From the NCBI GenBank assembly GCA_023423335.1, contig JAFAFU010000049.1:1-64000 (forward strand): DNA of 64,000 bases, written 5' to 3'. A program made the translations under genes and the position numbers. The notes beneath the pieces are model-generated. The model saw only the letters and a program-made list of their open reading frames with translations. It was not told the DNA's origin and did no database searches. The stretch comes from Bacillota bacterium. Its GTDB lineage: Bacteria; Bacillota; Clostridia; Lachnospirales; Lachnospiraceae. This document shows positions 25,930-35,639 of the stretch, one piece after another (the stretch's first letter is position 1; every line of letters starts with the position of its first letter).

Positions 25930-26685
25930 ATGAAAATCATTGACGTCAATCAGAATAATATTGAACAGGAGCATATCTGCTGTGCCATAACGGATAAAAA
26001 GGGAGAAACTTCAGTATCCTCGAAAAAAACCTGGCTTAAGGACCGCTTTAAGGATGGGCTGGTTTTCAAAAAACTGGATGTCAGAGGCAAGGTATTCATC
26101 GAGTATATTCCGGCAGAAAAAGCGTGGTGTCCCCTGATTGCCGACGGTTATATGTTTATTAATTGTTTCTGGGTATCCGGACAATTCAAGGGTCAGGGTT
26201 ATTCGAACCGGCTTTTGGAGGAATGTATAACCGATTCAAAGGCTAAGGGAAGGCTGGGTCTTACGATATTGTCCTCCACCAGAAAGATGCCCTTTCTTTC
26301 TGACCCGAAGCACCTTAAATATAAGGGGTTTCTATTGGCCGATACCGCGGTGCCCTATTTTGAACTGTATTATCTTCCGTTTCGTGATGACGCCCCTGTT
26401 CCCAGATTTAAAGCCTGTGTAAAAGAAGGTAAAATAAAGGAACCCGGGATGGTGCTTTATTATTCCAACCAGTGCCCTCATACCGATAAATACGCCCCTC
26501 TGATCAATGAGATCGCCGGGCGGCATGGCTTGGAGGTCAGGCTCCATAGGTTTGAAACCACGGAACAGGCGCAGAATGCTCCTGCTCCCTTCACCACCTA
26601 TAGCTTCTTTTATAACGGGACGTTTGTTACAAATGAGATTTTTTCCGGAAAGAAATTCGAAGATTTTTTAAGTAGAATTCTTTAA
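25930..26685 (+). CDS. GNAT N-acetyltransferase with YoaP-like C-terminal domain
   Basis: 251 residues. The N-terminal GNAT fold (about 1-150) has the acetyl-CoA-binding segment VSGQFKGQGYSNRLLEECI. The C-terminal part (about 165-251) starts VLYYSNQCPHTDKYAPLI, a thioredoxin-like YoaP domain with a single Cys before Pro-His, and ends in FVTNEIFSGKKFEDFL. Proteins of this architecture acetylate unknown small molecules or amines. An AGGAGG site lies ahead of the start. It is monocistronic and downstream of the palindrome at 25815-25846. Confidence 0.82.
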   Translation: MKIIDVNQNNIEQEHICCAITDKKGETSVSSKKTWLKDRFKDGLVFKKLDVRGKVFIEYIPAEKAWCPLIADGYMFINCFWVSGQFKGQGYSNRLLEECITDSKAKGRLGLTILSSTRKMPFLSDPKHLKYKGFLLADTAVPYFELYYLPFRDDAPVPRFKACVKEGKIKEPGMVLYYSNQCPHTDKYAPLINEIAGRHGLEVRLHRFETTEQAQNAPAPFTTYSFFYNGTFVTNEIFSGKKFEDFLSRIL

Positions 26686-26717
26686 GCCAGGAAGATCTGA
26701 GTTATCCTTTCCAGTCG

Positions 26718-27083
26718 CTAAATATTACTCAATTTTCCGATGGCGTTTTCTTCATCGGACACAAAAAATATATGTTTGCCCCGATTGCTCTCATATATAA
26801 AATCTCTGAGCGGTTTGCTTGTATAATGGCTAAAATCACCGATAACGGCTAATTTCATATCATAGTTGACAAACTTTTGCAGTATTTCACCGGCAAGACC
26901 CGTACTCAGCTTAAAAAAGCTTTCCGTGATGGCTTCCTTATTTAGTATCATACGCTCACATCCCGTTTGATACCCTACCGTCGCTATAAGATCCAATGCG
27001 GACGAAACATCCGTTATCAGCAATTCATCGCTTTGGACAATCGCAATAGCAATATGGTCCTTTTGTATTGTTCTAATGGTCAC
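26718..27083 (-). CDS. DUF4180 family protein
   Basis: A 121-residue cytosolic protein with an alternating beta-alpha pattern, matching the DUF4180 family in length and in segments such as ERMILNKEAITESFFKLSTG and SKPLRDFIYESNRGKHIFFV. The fold resembles STAS/SpoIIAA-like proteins. Function unknown; members often occur near small-molecule defence genes. A possible -10 box TATAAT precedes it in the spacer at 27111-27135. It points toward the preceding plus-strand gene, with only 32 bases between their ends. Confidence 0.75.
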   Translation of the reverse strand: MTIRTIQKDHIAIAIVQSDELLITDVSSALDLIATVGYQTGCERMILNKEAITESFFKLSTGLAGEILQKFVNYDMKLAVIGDFSHYTSKPLRDFIYESNRGKHIFFVSDEENAIGKLSNI

Positions 27084-27142
27084 AATTTATGTCTTCCTTC
27101 TCCCAATATTTTATTTGTTGAATTATACCCTATAATGTAAAA

Positions 27143-27187
27143 GAAGTCTACAGATAACTTTACATTGCAAGGTTGGCTGTAGACTTC
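27143..27187 (-). terminator. Terminator of the phosphotransferase gene
   Basis: GAAGTCTACAG pairs perfectly with CTGTAGACTTC across a 23-base loop; on the minus strand it is followed by TTTTAC. Confidence 0.65.
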
Positions 27188-27247
27188 GCGGTAATGAGTT
27201 TCCATATGCGGTTTTACCCTATGTAATGACTTTCGATCATTTTTATC

Positions 27248-28210
27248 CTATTTACTAATAAATAACGATTTATTTATATCACATCCTGTAAATAAAATAT
27301 CATTTTCAATATTGTAAATTCGTTCTTTTTGATGATCGTCAATATGTTTAGGATTGAAGAACCAACTGAATTTACATATCTGACGAAACTTCATAAACAT
27401 TGGGATTTTTGAGAGCCAAAAATCACTTATATCATTACTTGAAAGATAACCCTTGATAAAATTTCTAATAATGGAATTTGTAAAATTTTGTCTGGCATCA
27501 TCCTTTCGTCCCCACCACAGACCATGATATAATGCGATCCCTATATCCAAAACGAACCAGCCGTATAAGCTGTCATCAAAATCAAAAAGATTGATTTTTT
27601 CACCGTCAATATTGAAATTCCAAGGATGTATATCGTAGTGGATAAGCCCATAGGAATCTTTATCCTTGGGCAAATCCATCATTTCAGCAATTAATTTTTC
27701 GGCAATTTCATTTACGGACGGGCAAGATTTAATACTATCGTCAAGTGCTTCTCTGCCGGTGAAGCTACCTCGTACATCAATATCGTTGGCGGGAATATAG
27801 TCTTTTGTGAGTCTGTGTACATCCCCCATCACTTTACCCCAGTTATAGAATATCTTATTATTCCATTTGCTTGGATTGTTTTTATCCCAAAAGGTCCCAT
27901 CCGCTTTTTCAAAAGAAGATATAATAAAGTTTTTTCCATTATCTTCTGTAGATAAAACGAGTTCTCCATCGTCTGTTCTCAGCGGTAAAGAAACATTTAT
28001 ATTATTCTTAGCCAGATAGTGTAACCATTCCATTTCTGCCTTTGTCTGATGGATTTGGGCCAAAGAACGCTCGGCAAATCGAAGAATATAGCCCTGACCG
28101 TCCTTCTCAAACACATATATTTGATTTGTAGAATCACTGATAAATTTTAAAGTGCCTTTATCAAATTTGTAATTTTCAGCTGCAAATTTTAATAAGCTAT
28201 CTGATACCAT
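27248..28210 (-). CDS. Aminoglycoside-phosphotransferase-fold kinase (APH/HipA-like choline-kinase type)
   Basis: Protein-kinase-like small-molecule or protein phosphotransferase. The N-lobe has YILRFAERS with the ATP-binding Lys position replaced by Arg. The catalytic loop is LIHYDIHPWNFNI (HxDxxxxN), followed by the metal-binding motif NLFDFDDSLYGW. 320 residues. The RdoA/HSK2-like subgroup phosphorylates amino acids or proteins; the substrate is not predictable, and antibiotic resistance should not be assumed. ATG 28210 has AAGGTGAG ahead. The frame extends 16 codons upstream without homology. Confidence 0.78.
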   Translation of the reverse strand: MVSDSLLKFAAENYKFDKGTLKFISDSTNQIYVFEKDGQGYILRFAERSLAQIHQTKAEMEWLHYLAKNNINVSLPLRTDDGELVLSTEDNGKNFIISSFEKADGTFWDKNNPSKWNNKIFYNWGKVMGDVHRLTKDYIPANDIDVRGSFTGREALDDSIKSCPSVNEIAEKLIAEMMDLPKDKDSYGLIHYDIHPWNFNIDGEKINLFDFDDSLYGWFVLDIGIALYHGLWWGRKDDARQNFTNSIIRNFIKGYLSSNDISDFWLSKIPMFMKFRQICKFSWFFNPKHIDDHQKERIYNIENDILFTGCDINKSLFISK

Positions 28211-28619
28211 TTTATTTTTCTCACCTTCCTTGGCTTTATCTAAATGTGCAAAAAACACACTATCTTATCGGCATCCAAAGGGATTCCGGTAAGCCGTATT
28301 TCATTAAGCCATTTGTTTACTGAGTTTCCATTAGCAGAGCTATTATGTTTTACCCATTTAGATTATACTACAATGCTTAACACAAAATCTAGAGGGCTTT
28401 GCAAAGGAATTGACAAATACACTTACTACAAAGAAAGATGCCTCAGGCTTAGCTATCGGGGTTAAAGAAGGTACTGATGAAATCATGAAAAGCACCTTCT
28501 TTTGTAGTTTATTTGGTCTTCGTAAGCCTAAATTTACCACAAAAGGGTGCTTTTCTTCTATCCGAAAACATATATGGAATATATATCTATTTCTCCTTGG
28601 CTCTATTATTTTGTTATGA
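28211..28619. other. Intergenic stretch with coding relics and a hairpin
   Basis: No intact gene. On the plus strand about 28390-28490 reads EGFAKELTNTLTTKKDASG and on to a Glu/Lys-rich end, which looks like the tail of a protein without a start. On the minus strand about 28260-28375 reads VNKWLNEIRLTGIPLDADK, also without a start. A hairpin (AAAAGCACC...TTTTGT with ACAAAAGGGTGCTTTT, about 28487-28554) could terminate transcription in either direction. I do not recognise the proteins. Confidence 0.4.
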
Positions 28620-31600
28620 TTACTTCGTTTTCCTAATACCTTTTTCATCGACCTCATAGCCGTTGATCTTAGTACTTCTGGCAAGGGAGCCGTCGGCGGT
28701 GAAATAATACCACTTACCGTCGATCTGGAGCCACTTGCCGGATACCATCAGACCGTCCTTGGTGAAGTAATAGGTCTTTTTACTTTCACCGCTGCCGATA
28801 TCCCACCAGCCGATGGGCGCTTTGTTGCCGGAATAATAACGCCAGTTAGCTTCATCCTGCACCCAACCGGTTTTCAGCGTACCATCGGCATTAAAGAAGT
28901 ACCTTGTGCTGTCAACGGTCTGCCAGCCTGTGAGAGCTTTGCCGTCCTTATAGTAGAAATACTGTCCGGCGTCATTTAATGCCCAGCCCTGCGCTGTGGA
29001 GGGGTCAATGGTCAGCTTAATGTAGCGATACAGCATGGAGCTGACCTCCGCACGGGTAGCGTCGAACCTGGGATTAAACTTGTTGCCGGTGCCGCCCATC
29101 ATAATGCCGGCCTGCTGCATGGCCTTGACTGCTGTTTGATAAACGCTGCCAATGTTGCTGTTATCCGCATAGGTGACTGCTTCACGGAGCACAGGCAGGG
29201 CATAGCCGGTGGCTTTGGCATAGTTTGCAATAATGACCGCAATTTCCTCACGGGTAATGGCGCGGTTGGGGGCGAACCGGCTGTTGCCGATGTCCTGAAT
29301 AATGCCCTCCTTGTACGCCCACTCGATGTAGGGACGGAAGGGGCTGTCTGCCTTTACATCCGTGAAGCTGTTGGTTGTGTAGAGCTTCACATCTACGCCT
29401 GCCAGTTTGCCGAGGGCTGTTGCCAATACTCCGCGGGTCATAGCGGTGTCGGGCGAGAACGCTGTTTTTGATACTCCGGAGATAAGTCCTCTGCCGACTA
29501 TATAATCAATGCTTTCCTTTGCCCAATGGCTTTCGATATCGGTAAACTTTACTGCCGGAACCGTATAGCCCACTCCGTACACCGAGAAGTGGTTGGTATC
29601 CAATAGGATACTTCTGCTGTTCGCGTCATAAACCGAACTGCCGATACGGCTTGCATTGCCCTTGCCGTCCACATACACACCGAACAAGTAGCCCACTGCT
29701 TCATTTTTATCCGGCGCATAGGGAATGGAGAGCGTAGCGGTACCGCTGCCAAGGCTTGAAACACTTTGCGACTTTTTGTTCTTATCCGTGTAAGTGACGA
29801 TGATATTGTATACCGGCCGGTTGCCCACAAGCGCCTTGGCTGCCTTGGAGAGTCCTGTCGCCGGAGTAATGCTGATTGTGATTTTTCCGGTGCTCTGCTT
29901 CTGGATTTCCTGCAAGGCTTTCAGGTCAAGGCCAAGGGAAACAGGTGCGCCCTTCAGCTCAAGACTGGAAACACCTGCGCTCACCAAGCTTTGCAGGGCG
30001 GTCTGTGAAAGCGTTGCAGTCAGGGAGGTTGCTCCCTGCGGCATCGTTACATTCAGCACCACTGAAATACCGCTGGCTGCCTTGCCCTGTGCTTTTGCGT
30101 CAGTTTGTGCTTTAGCGATGGCGTCGGTGATGGCTTTATCCGGAATGGATGCGCTAGCTGTTCCTTTTGTTCCCGCTTTTGCCGTTACGGAAGCTGCCGC
30201 TGTGACAGGTTGGTCGGGCTTTTTTTCGGGAGTAGTGGTTTCGGTATTACTTTCGGAGCCGGAGTCGTCACCGGAGGAACCGTTGCCGCCGCTGTCGGAG
30301 CTATCTACAGTCCACTTTGCATAGAGGATCGTATCACTTGTTACAGTATCTGTGCTGAAATTCCATGCATTAGTGCAGGATGCCTCCTTATACCAGCCTC
30401 CGAAGGTATAGCCAGTCCGTGCCGGTGCTGCCGGCGCGCTTATAGCAGAGCCGAAACTGACGTTGCTTATGCTCGATACCTGACTTCCGCTTTGGGAGTC
30501 AAAGGTAACAACGTAGGTTATCGGGGGAAGTACCTTGCACACCGCCACTGCTTTCGGTGAGCCGGTAAGGGTATAGCCTGCCGGTGCCGCCACTGCCACT
30601 GATATATTGCCCTGCGTTGTTACTGAGGTTAGGGCGATGGACCAGCTTGTTCCGGAGCCGGTCAGCGCTCCTTTGATCGCTGCGCCTGTTCCATTGGTAA
30701 TGGTGATGTCATCTGCCGTCAGTCCCGTGATTGCCGTATCGAAGGTAAGGTCTATTTTGGTGGAGGTAGCCGTATCGGCCGTACCATCTGCTGTTGCGGA
30801 CTGCAATTCGATGGCCATAGCTACAGCTGCCGTTTCATAGCCATTCCAGGGATTGCTCCAACCTGAAGCGCTATAAAAATAATATATTTTAAACCCTGAT
30901 GCGGTACCGTCAAAAATTTCAATTCCGGCTGTCGGAGCATCCCCGTTGAAATACGCACTGGTAAGGCTGTCACAATCATAAAATGCACTATCTCCGATAG
31001 CAGTCACACTGCCTGGGATTTCAACGCTTGTCAAGCCGTAACAATAAGCAAATGCCCCGTATCCGATTGTAGTCACACTACCGGGGATGTTGACGCTTTC
31101 CAGGCTGCTGCAATACCTAAATACATACTCTCCGATAACAGTAACATTTTCGGAGATGTAGACACTTTCCAGTCCGCTGCAATTAGCAAATGCATACTTT
31201 CCGATAGCAGTCACACTATCGGGGAGGTTGACGCTTTCCAGGCTGCTGCAATGCCTAAATGCATACTCTCCGATAACAGTAACACTGGCGGGGATGCTGA
31301 TGCTTTCCAGGCTGTTACAATTATAAAATGCATGATCTCCGATAGCCGTTACGGTGTAGGTGATGTCCCTGTTGACAACTGTTTCCGGGATGATGATGAT
31401 GCCGGTGTAACTGTTTGCGATGACCTCCACGGTACCGGTGTCTCCGGACTCGGTGAGCACCCTGTACCGAATGCCGTCTTTATCAAAAATTTCCGCTTCT
31501 GTGACGGGGAAGTCCGCCGTTATGATGCCTGAATTTGCCGGGTTGCTTATTGTAGTGGCTCCTGTTACCGTAAAGGAATTGGCAGCCACGCCGGTCAGAG

Positions 31601-34600
31601 TATATCCCTCTTTAGGCAGAAGGGTTATCGTTGCTGTATAAACTGTGTCCTTTACAAACAGATCATCCTCTGGATACCATCCGATGCTTCCTGTATACTG
31701 CTCCGTCTCGGTTATTGTCGTTACCGGAGCTGCACCCGTTACCGGAGCTGTGACGGGGATCTCTGTTATGCTTATAACAGCCTCCGGTTCTTTTATGACG
31801 GTGTCGGCCGGAAGCATGCCGGAAAGAGCAGCTTCAAAGTCTGATGCTGAGCCGGACGGCACAAGGATCTGCAAGCCTGACGGTATGCCATCAAATACAT
31901 CGATACCAAAGGTCGGCGGTGTACTGCCGGAAAAGGCGATGCTTGTCAGGCTGGAGCAATCAGCAAATGCCCAATTACCAATGCTTGTTACACTGCCCGG
32001 AATCGTCACACTTTCAAGGCTGAAGCAATTCTCAAACGCATTATCTCCGATAGCGGTTACGATGTAGTTGATTCCCTCGTTGCTAACTGCTGCCGGGATG
32101 ATGATATCACCGTTGTAACCATCATCGTTTGCGATGACCTCCACGGTGCCGGTGCTCCCAGACTCGGTGAGCACCTTGTATTTAATGCCGCCGGCAATAA
32201 AAGTGACATCTACTGCAAAGTTAGCTGCCAGTGTTCTATTTGTTGTACCCAGTACAAAAGTGTATGCAGTATTGGTGCTGACCGGTATATTGTTTTCGGT
32301 CCAGTTGACGAAGCGGTAGCGGCTGTTTGCAGTGGCCGTAACTGCCACACTTGCTCCTTCCATGTAACTGCCGCCTCCGCTGACCGAACCGCCTGCCGCC
32401 GGATTGGCCGATACGCTGACGGTGTGGGATGGCGCCATAAAAGAAATCCATTTTGCATAGAGAGTTATATTGCTGTTTACCGTATCTATGCTGAAATTCC
32501 ATGGATTGGTGCAGGATGGTTCTTTATACCAGCCTCCGAAGGTATAGAAAAATAATATAGGTGTTTCCGGTGCGCTTATAACGGAGCCGGAACCGACGTA
32601 GTCTATTTTTGATACCGGACTGCCGCCCGTGGAGTTAAAGGTAACAGAGTAGTTTATTTGCGTAGGCGACTTGTACACCGCAACTGCTTTCGGTGAACCG
32701 GTAAGGGGATGGCCTGCCGGCGCCGCTACTGCCACCGATATATTGCCTTGCGTGATTACAGCGGTCAAAGCGATGGACCAGCTAGTTCCGGAGCCGGTCA
32801 GCGCTCCTTTGACCACTGCGCCGGTTCCATCGGTAATGGTGATATCAGCGGCTGTCAGTCCCGTGATTGGCTTATCAAAGGTAAGGTTTATTTTGGTGGA
32901 GGTAGCTGAGTCGGTCGCACCGTCTGCAGTTGCGGACTGCCATTCGACTGCCGTGAATATAGCCGTTTCGTAACCATTCCAAGGATTTGACCATGTCGAT
33001 TCAAAATTTTCATCATAATATATTTTAAACTCTGATGCAGTGCCGGAAAAAACAGCAGCTCCAATTGTTGGGGATTCACCATTGAAATACGCGCTGCTAA
33101 GACTGCTGCATCCATAAAACGCAGAATCACCAATGCTTATTAAGCTGTCTGGAAACTCTACACTGGTAAGGCCGCTGCATCCATAAAACGCATATTGACC
33201 AATACTTGTTACACTGCCGGGAAGCATCACACTTTCAAGGCTGGAGCAAGCAAGAAACGCACCTTCACCAATGCTTGTCACACTGCCGGGAATCGTCACA
33301 CTGGTAAGACTGCTGCATCCCTGAAATGCATATTGACCAATGCTTGTTACACTGCCGGGAAGCATCACACTTTCAAGGCTGGAGCAACCATAAAACGCCC
33401 ATTCACCAATGCTTGTTACACTGCCGGGAAACGTTACACTTTCAAGGTCGGAGCAACCATAAAACGCATTTGCACCAATGCTTGTTACACTGTCGGGAAA
33501 CGTTACACTTTCAAGGCTGGAGCAATTCTCAAACGCACTATCTCCGATAGTGGTTACGGTGTAGGTGATACCTCCGTTGCTAACTGTTGCCGGAATGGTG
33601 ATGTTGCCGCTGTAACTGTTGGCGATGACCTCCACGGTACCGGTGGTCTCAGACTCGGTGAGCACCTTGTATTTAATGCCGCCGGTAATAAAAGTGCCGC
33701 CGATTCCCACTGCCGTTGCGGGGAATACCGCCGTTATGACGCCTGAATTCGCAGTGTTGCTTACCGTAGTGGCTCCTGTTACCGTAAAGGAGTTGGCAGC
33801 CACGCCGGTCAGGGTATATCCGTCTTCCGGCGTCAGTGTGATGGTCGCCGTATACGCTGTGCCTGCCTCAAACGGATTATCCGCCGGAGCCCATACAATG
33901 CTTCCTGCATATTGATCTGTCCCGGTTATTGCCGTTGCCGGAGCTTCACCTCTTACGGGAGCGGTTACGCCGGAGATCGCTGTTATGTCTACCGTTTCTT
34001 TTATGACGGTACCGGACAAAAGCATGTAGGTAAGAGCAGCTTCATAGGCTGATGTCGCTCCGTGCGGTACAATGACCAGCAAACCTGCCGATACACCGTA
34101 AAACATATAGGAATCAAAAGGCGGCGTACTGCTGGAAAAAGCGATGCTGATAAGGCCGGTATAATCAAATGCACTTTCACCAATGCTTGTTACACTGCCG
34201 GGAATCTCCACACTGGTAAGGGGGCAATAAGCAAACGCACTTTTACCAATGCTTGTTACACCGTCGAGAAACGTCACACTTTCAAGACTGTTGCAACCCT
34301 CAAACGCACTTTCACCAATGCTTGTCACACTGCCGGGAATCTCCATACTGGTAAGGGGGCAAGCATAAAACGCCATTTTGCCAATGCTTGTTACACCGTC
34401 GAGAATCGTCATACTGGTAAGGTCGGTGCAACCGTAAAATGCACCTTCACCAATGCTTGCCACACTGCCGGGAATCTCCACACTGGTAAGCTTGGTGCAA
34501 CCAGAAAACGCAGAACCACCAATGCTTATCACACCGTCGTGGATCGTCACACTGGTAAGGCCGGAACATCCATTAAACACACTAATACCAATGCTTGTCA

Positions 34601-35036
34601 CACTGCCGGGAATCTCTACACTGGTAAGGCCGCTGCATCCATAAAATACATATGGACCAATGCTTGTTACACTGTCTGGAATCGTTACACTGGTAAGGCC
34701 CGTGCAATCACTAAACGCAAAATTATTAATGCTTGTTACACTGCCGGGAATCGTCACACTGGTAAGGCCGGTGCAATACTGAAATGCAGATAAACCAATA
34801 GCGGTTACAGTGTAGGTGATACCCCCGTTGTCAACTGTTGCCGGGATGGTGATGTCGCCGCTGTAACCGTTTGCGATGACCTCCACGGTACCGGTGCTCT
34901 CAAACTCGGTGAGCACCTTGTATTTAATGCCGCCGGCAATAAAAGGGTCCTCCCCCGCCGCCGACACTGGCACAGGCAGCAGTGAAAGCATCAATGCGGC
35001 CGCCAATATAGCTGCTAACAATCTTTTCTTTTTCAT
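28620..35036 (-). CDS. Giant surface protein: BspA-type LRR, InlB repeats, SLH and choline-binding-type repeats
   Basis: 2138 residues, secreted. Signal peptide 1-25 (MKKKRLLAAILAAALMLSLL). Four leucine-rich blocks of 23-residue BspA/LRR_5 units (about 40-330, 450-680, 945-1050, 1185-1390), each opened by a domain like KYKVLTESGSTGTVEV. Between blocks are Ig-like modules (VTAPVRGEAPATAITG) and InlB-type repeats (GYTFGGWYKEASCTNAWNF), one divergent. A Ser/Gly/Asn linker lies near 1578-1610. Three SLH domains follow (about 1827-2015; FTDIESHWAKESIDYI), then choline-binding-type Trp/Tyr repeats to the end (GKWYYFTADGSLARS). Two different wall-binding systems at one terminus is unusual. Probable adhesin or S-layer-associated protein. 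It is preceded by the S23-family gene in the same operon. Confidence 0.9.
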   Translation of the reverse strand: MKKKRLLAAILAAALMLSLLPVPVSAAGEDPFIAGGIKYKVLTEFESTGTVEVIANGYSGDITIPATVDNGGITYTVTAIGLSAFQYCTGLTSVTIPGSVTSINNFAFSDCTGLTSVTIPDSVTSIGPYVFYGCSGLTSVEIPGSVTSIGISVFNGCSGLTSVTIHDGVISIGGSAFSGCTKLTSVEIPGSVASIGEGAFYGCTDLTSMTILDGVTSIGKMAFYACPLTSMEIPGSVTSIGESAFEGCNSLESVTFLDGVTSIGKSAFAYCPLTSVEIPGSVTSIGESAFDYTGLISIAFSSSTPPFDSYMFYGVSAGLLVIVPHGATSAYEAALTYMLLSGTVIKETVDITAISGVTAPVRGEAPATAITGTDQYAGSIVWAPADNPFEAGTAYTATITLTPEDGYTLTGVAANSFTVTGATTVSNTANSGVITAVFPATAVGIGGTFITGGIKYKVLTESETTGTVEVIANSYSGNITIPATVSNGGITYTVTTIGDSAFENCSSLESVTFPDSVTSIGANAFYGCSDLESVTFPGSVTSIGEWAFYGCSSLESVMLPGSVTSIGQYAFQGCSSLTSVTIPGSVTSIGEGAFLACSSLESVMLPGSVTSIGQYAFYGCSGLTSVEFPDSLISIGDSAFYGCSSLSSAYFNGESPTIGAAVFSGTASEFKIYYDENFESTWSNPWNGYETAIFTAVEWQSATADGATDSATSTKINLTFDKPITGLTAADITITDGTGAVVKGALTGSGTSWSIALTAVITQGNISVAVAAPAGHPLTGSPKAVAVYKSPTQINYSVTFNSTGGSPVSKIDYVGSGSVISAPETPILFFYTFGGWYKEPSCTNPWNFSIDTVNSNITLYAKWISFMAPSHTVSVSANPAAGGSVSGGGSYMEGASVAVTATANSRYRFVNWTENNIPVSTNTAYTFVLGTTNRTLAANFAVDVTFIAGGIKYKVLTESGSTGTVEVIANDDGYNGDIIIPAAVSNEGINYIVTAIGDNAFENCFSLESVTIPGSVTSIGNWAFADCSSLTSIAFSGSTPPTFGIDVFDGIPSGLQILVPSGSASDFEAALSGMLPADTVIKEPEAVISITEIPVTAPVTGAAPVTTITETEQYTGSIGWYPEDDLFVKDTVYTATITLLPKEGYTLTGVAANSFTVTGATTISNPANSGIITADFPVTEAEIFDKDGIRYRVLTESGDTGTVEVIANSYTGIIIIPETVVNRDITYTVTAIGDHAFYNCNSLESISIPASVTVIGEYAFRHCSSLESVNLPDSVTAIGKYAFANCSGLESVYISENVTVIGEYVFRYCSSLESVNIPGSVTTIGYGAFAYCYGLTSVEIPGSVTAIGDSAFYDCDSLTSAYFNGDAPTAGIEIFDGTASGFKIYYFYSASGWSNPWNGYETAAVAMAIELQSATADGTADTATSTKIDLTFDTAITGLTADDITITNGTGAAIKGALTGSGTSWSIALTSVTTQGNISVAVAAPAGYTLTGSPKAVAVCKVLPPITYVVTFDSQSGSQVSSISNVSFGSAISAPAAPARTGYTFGGWYKEASCTNAWNFSTDTVTSDTILYAKWTVDSSDSGGNGSSGDDSGSESNTETTTPEKKPDQPVTAAASVTAKAGTKGTASASIPDKAITDAIAKAQTDAKAQGKAASGISVVLNVTMPQGATSLTATLSQTALQSLVSAGVSSLELKGAPVSLGLDLKALQEIQKQSTGKITISITPATGLSKAAKALVGNRPVYNIIVTYTDKNKKSQSVSSLGSGTATLSIPYAPDKNEAVGYLFGVYVDGKGNASRIGSSVYDANSRSILLDTNHFSVYGVGYTVPAVKFTDIESHWAKESIDYIVGRGLISGVSKTAFSPDTAMTRGVLATALGKLAGVDVKLYTTNSFTDVKADSPFRPYIEWAYKEGIIQDIGNSRFAPNRAITREEIAVIIANYAKATGYALPVLREAVTYADNSNIGSVYQTAVKAMQQAGIMMGGTGNKFNPRFDATRAEVSSMLYRYIKLTIDPSTAQGWALNDAGQYFYYKDGKALTGWQTVDSTRYFFNADGTLKTGWVQDEANWRYYSGNKAPIGWWDIGSGESKKTYYFTKDGLMVSGKWLQIDGKWYYFTADGSLARSTKINGYEVDEKGIRKTK

Positions 35037-35055
35037 CCGTTTTTCCTCCAATTTA

Positions 35056-35424
35056 TTATTCTTTGAATTTCCCCATCTTATCAGCAGAGGGCTCTTCCCT
35101 GATCCCACCCTCCGCAAGCAGTCTGATCAGATTTTTACAATCCGCCCGGATGTAGATGCATTGCTCCTGCGTCAGGTATCCTGACACTTGTGCCATTTCG
35201 ATGATATAATCTGCTTCCAGGACAAGCGCTGCCGCCTGCTTCGCTTTTTTCCCCTGTTGCCTGCCGCCTTCCGCCGATGTGCGGCAGGCAAGCCCTGTTT
35301 CGATTCCGCAGTCCAGCAGCCGTTCACACAGGGGGAAGCCCCGCTGATCGGTCCGCAAAAACTGTACAAGCTCCGCAATGCGAATGGAAAAGTCAAAACC
35401 CTTTTCCCGAATCTTATCATTCAT
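35056..35424 (-). CDS. S23/TIGR02436-type four-helix-bundle protein
   Basis: 122 residues starting MNDKIREKGFDFSIRIAELV, with the family pattern of four amphipathic helices and the C-terminal TGYLTEEE-like segment SGYLTQEQCIYIRADCKNL. This family includes proteins of 23S intervening sequences and the Avd accessory proteins of diversity-generating retroelements, but here no reverse transcriptase or rRNA is nearby. AGGAGG lies eight bases before ATG 35424. It ends 19 bases before the giant surface protein, so both are probably co-transcribed. A weak promoter (TTGTTT, 16 bases, TACAAT) may precede it. Function in this setting is unknown. Confidence 0.75.
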   Translation of the reverse strand: MNDKIREKGFDFSIRIAELVQFLRTDQRGFPLCERLLDCGIETGLACRTSAEGGRQQGKKAKQAAALVLEADYIIEMAQVSGYLTQEQCIYIRADCKNLIRLLAEGGIREEPSADKMGKFKE

Positions 35425-35490
35425 CAAAACACCTCCTGTTAACTTTACTTATCATTGTAGTGTTTTGAGCTTGAAAAACAATTAGCCTTG

Positions 35491-35603
35491 TATGAGGTTT
35501 TCAAAATAATTTTCTTATGGATTTCGATTGAAATTTGAAAAGTATGAAGTTTTTTTATTGCGTCGCTATTTTATTTGGGCTCAATTTTGATAAAAACCTC
35601 ATA
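35491..35603. promoter_or_regulatory. Three TATGARGTTTT sites, candidate operators of the MalT-like regulator
   Basis: TATGAGGTTTT at 35491-35501, TATGAAGTTTT at 35543-35553, and TATGAGGTTTT on the minus strand at 35593-35603. They lie in the divergent region between the S23/giant-protein operon and the LuxR gene. Spacing is 52 and 50 bases, about five helical turns each. Confidence 0.5.
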
Positions 35604-35639
35604 CATATCCTATGTTTTCCGTGCAATCCATGACAAAAT

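Noticed and set aside
27248..28210. Aminoglycoside resistance gene
   Set aside because: The fold is aminoglycoside-phosphotransferase-like, but the nearest subgroup acts on amino acids or proteins; no resistance claim is supported.
28390..28620. Small plus-strand gene (69 codons)
   Set aside because: No ribosome-binding site, the frame overlaps the hairpin, and the sequence reads as a tail fragment.
34062..34793. Plus-strand open frame of 243 codons with repeating NACYTAGN-type peptides
   Set aside because: It is the shadow of the periodic LRR code on the opposite strand, with no ribosome-binding site and an implausible composition.
33050..34800. Regular ~69-base direct repeats resembling a CRISPR array
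   Set aside because: They are in frame in the giant surface protein and encode 23-residue leucine-rich units; no constant repeats with unique spacers and no cas genes.
35056..35424. Diversity-generating retroelement (Avd-like helper next to a large surface protein)
   Set aside because: No reverse transcriptase, template repeat or variable-repeat pair is seen; the four-helix family is broader than Avd.
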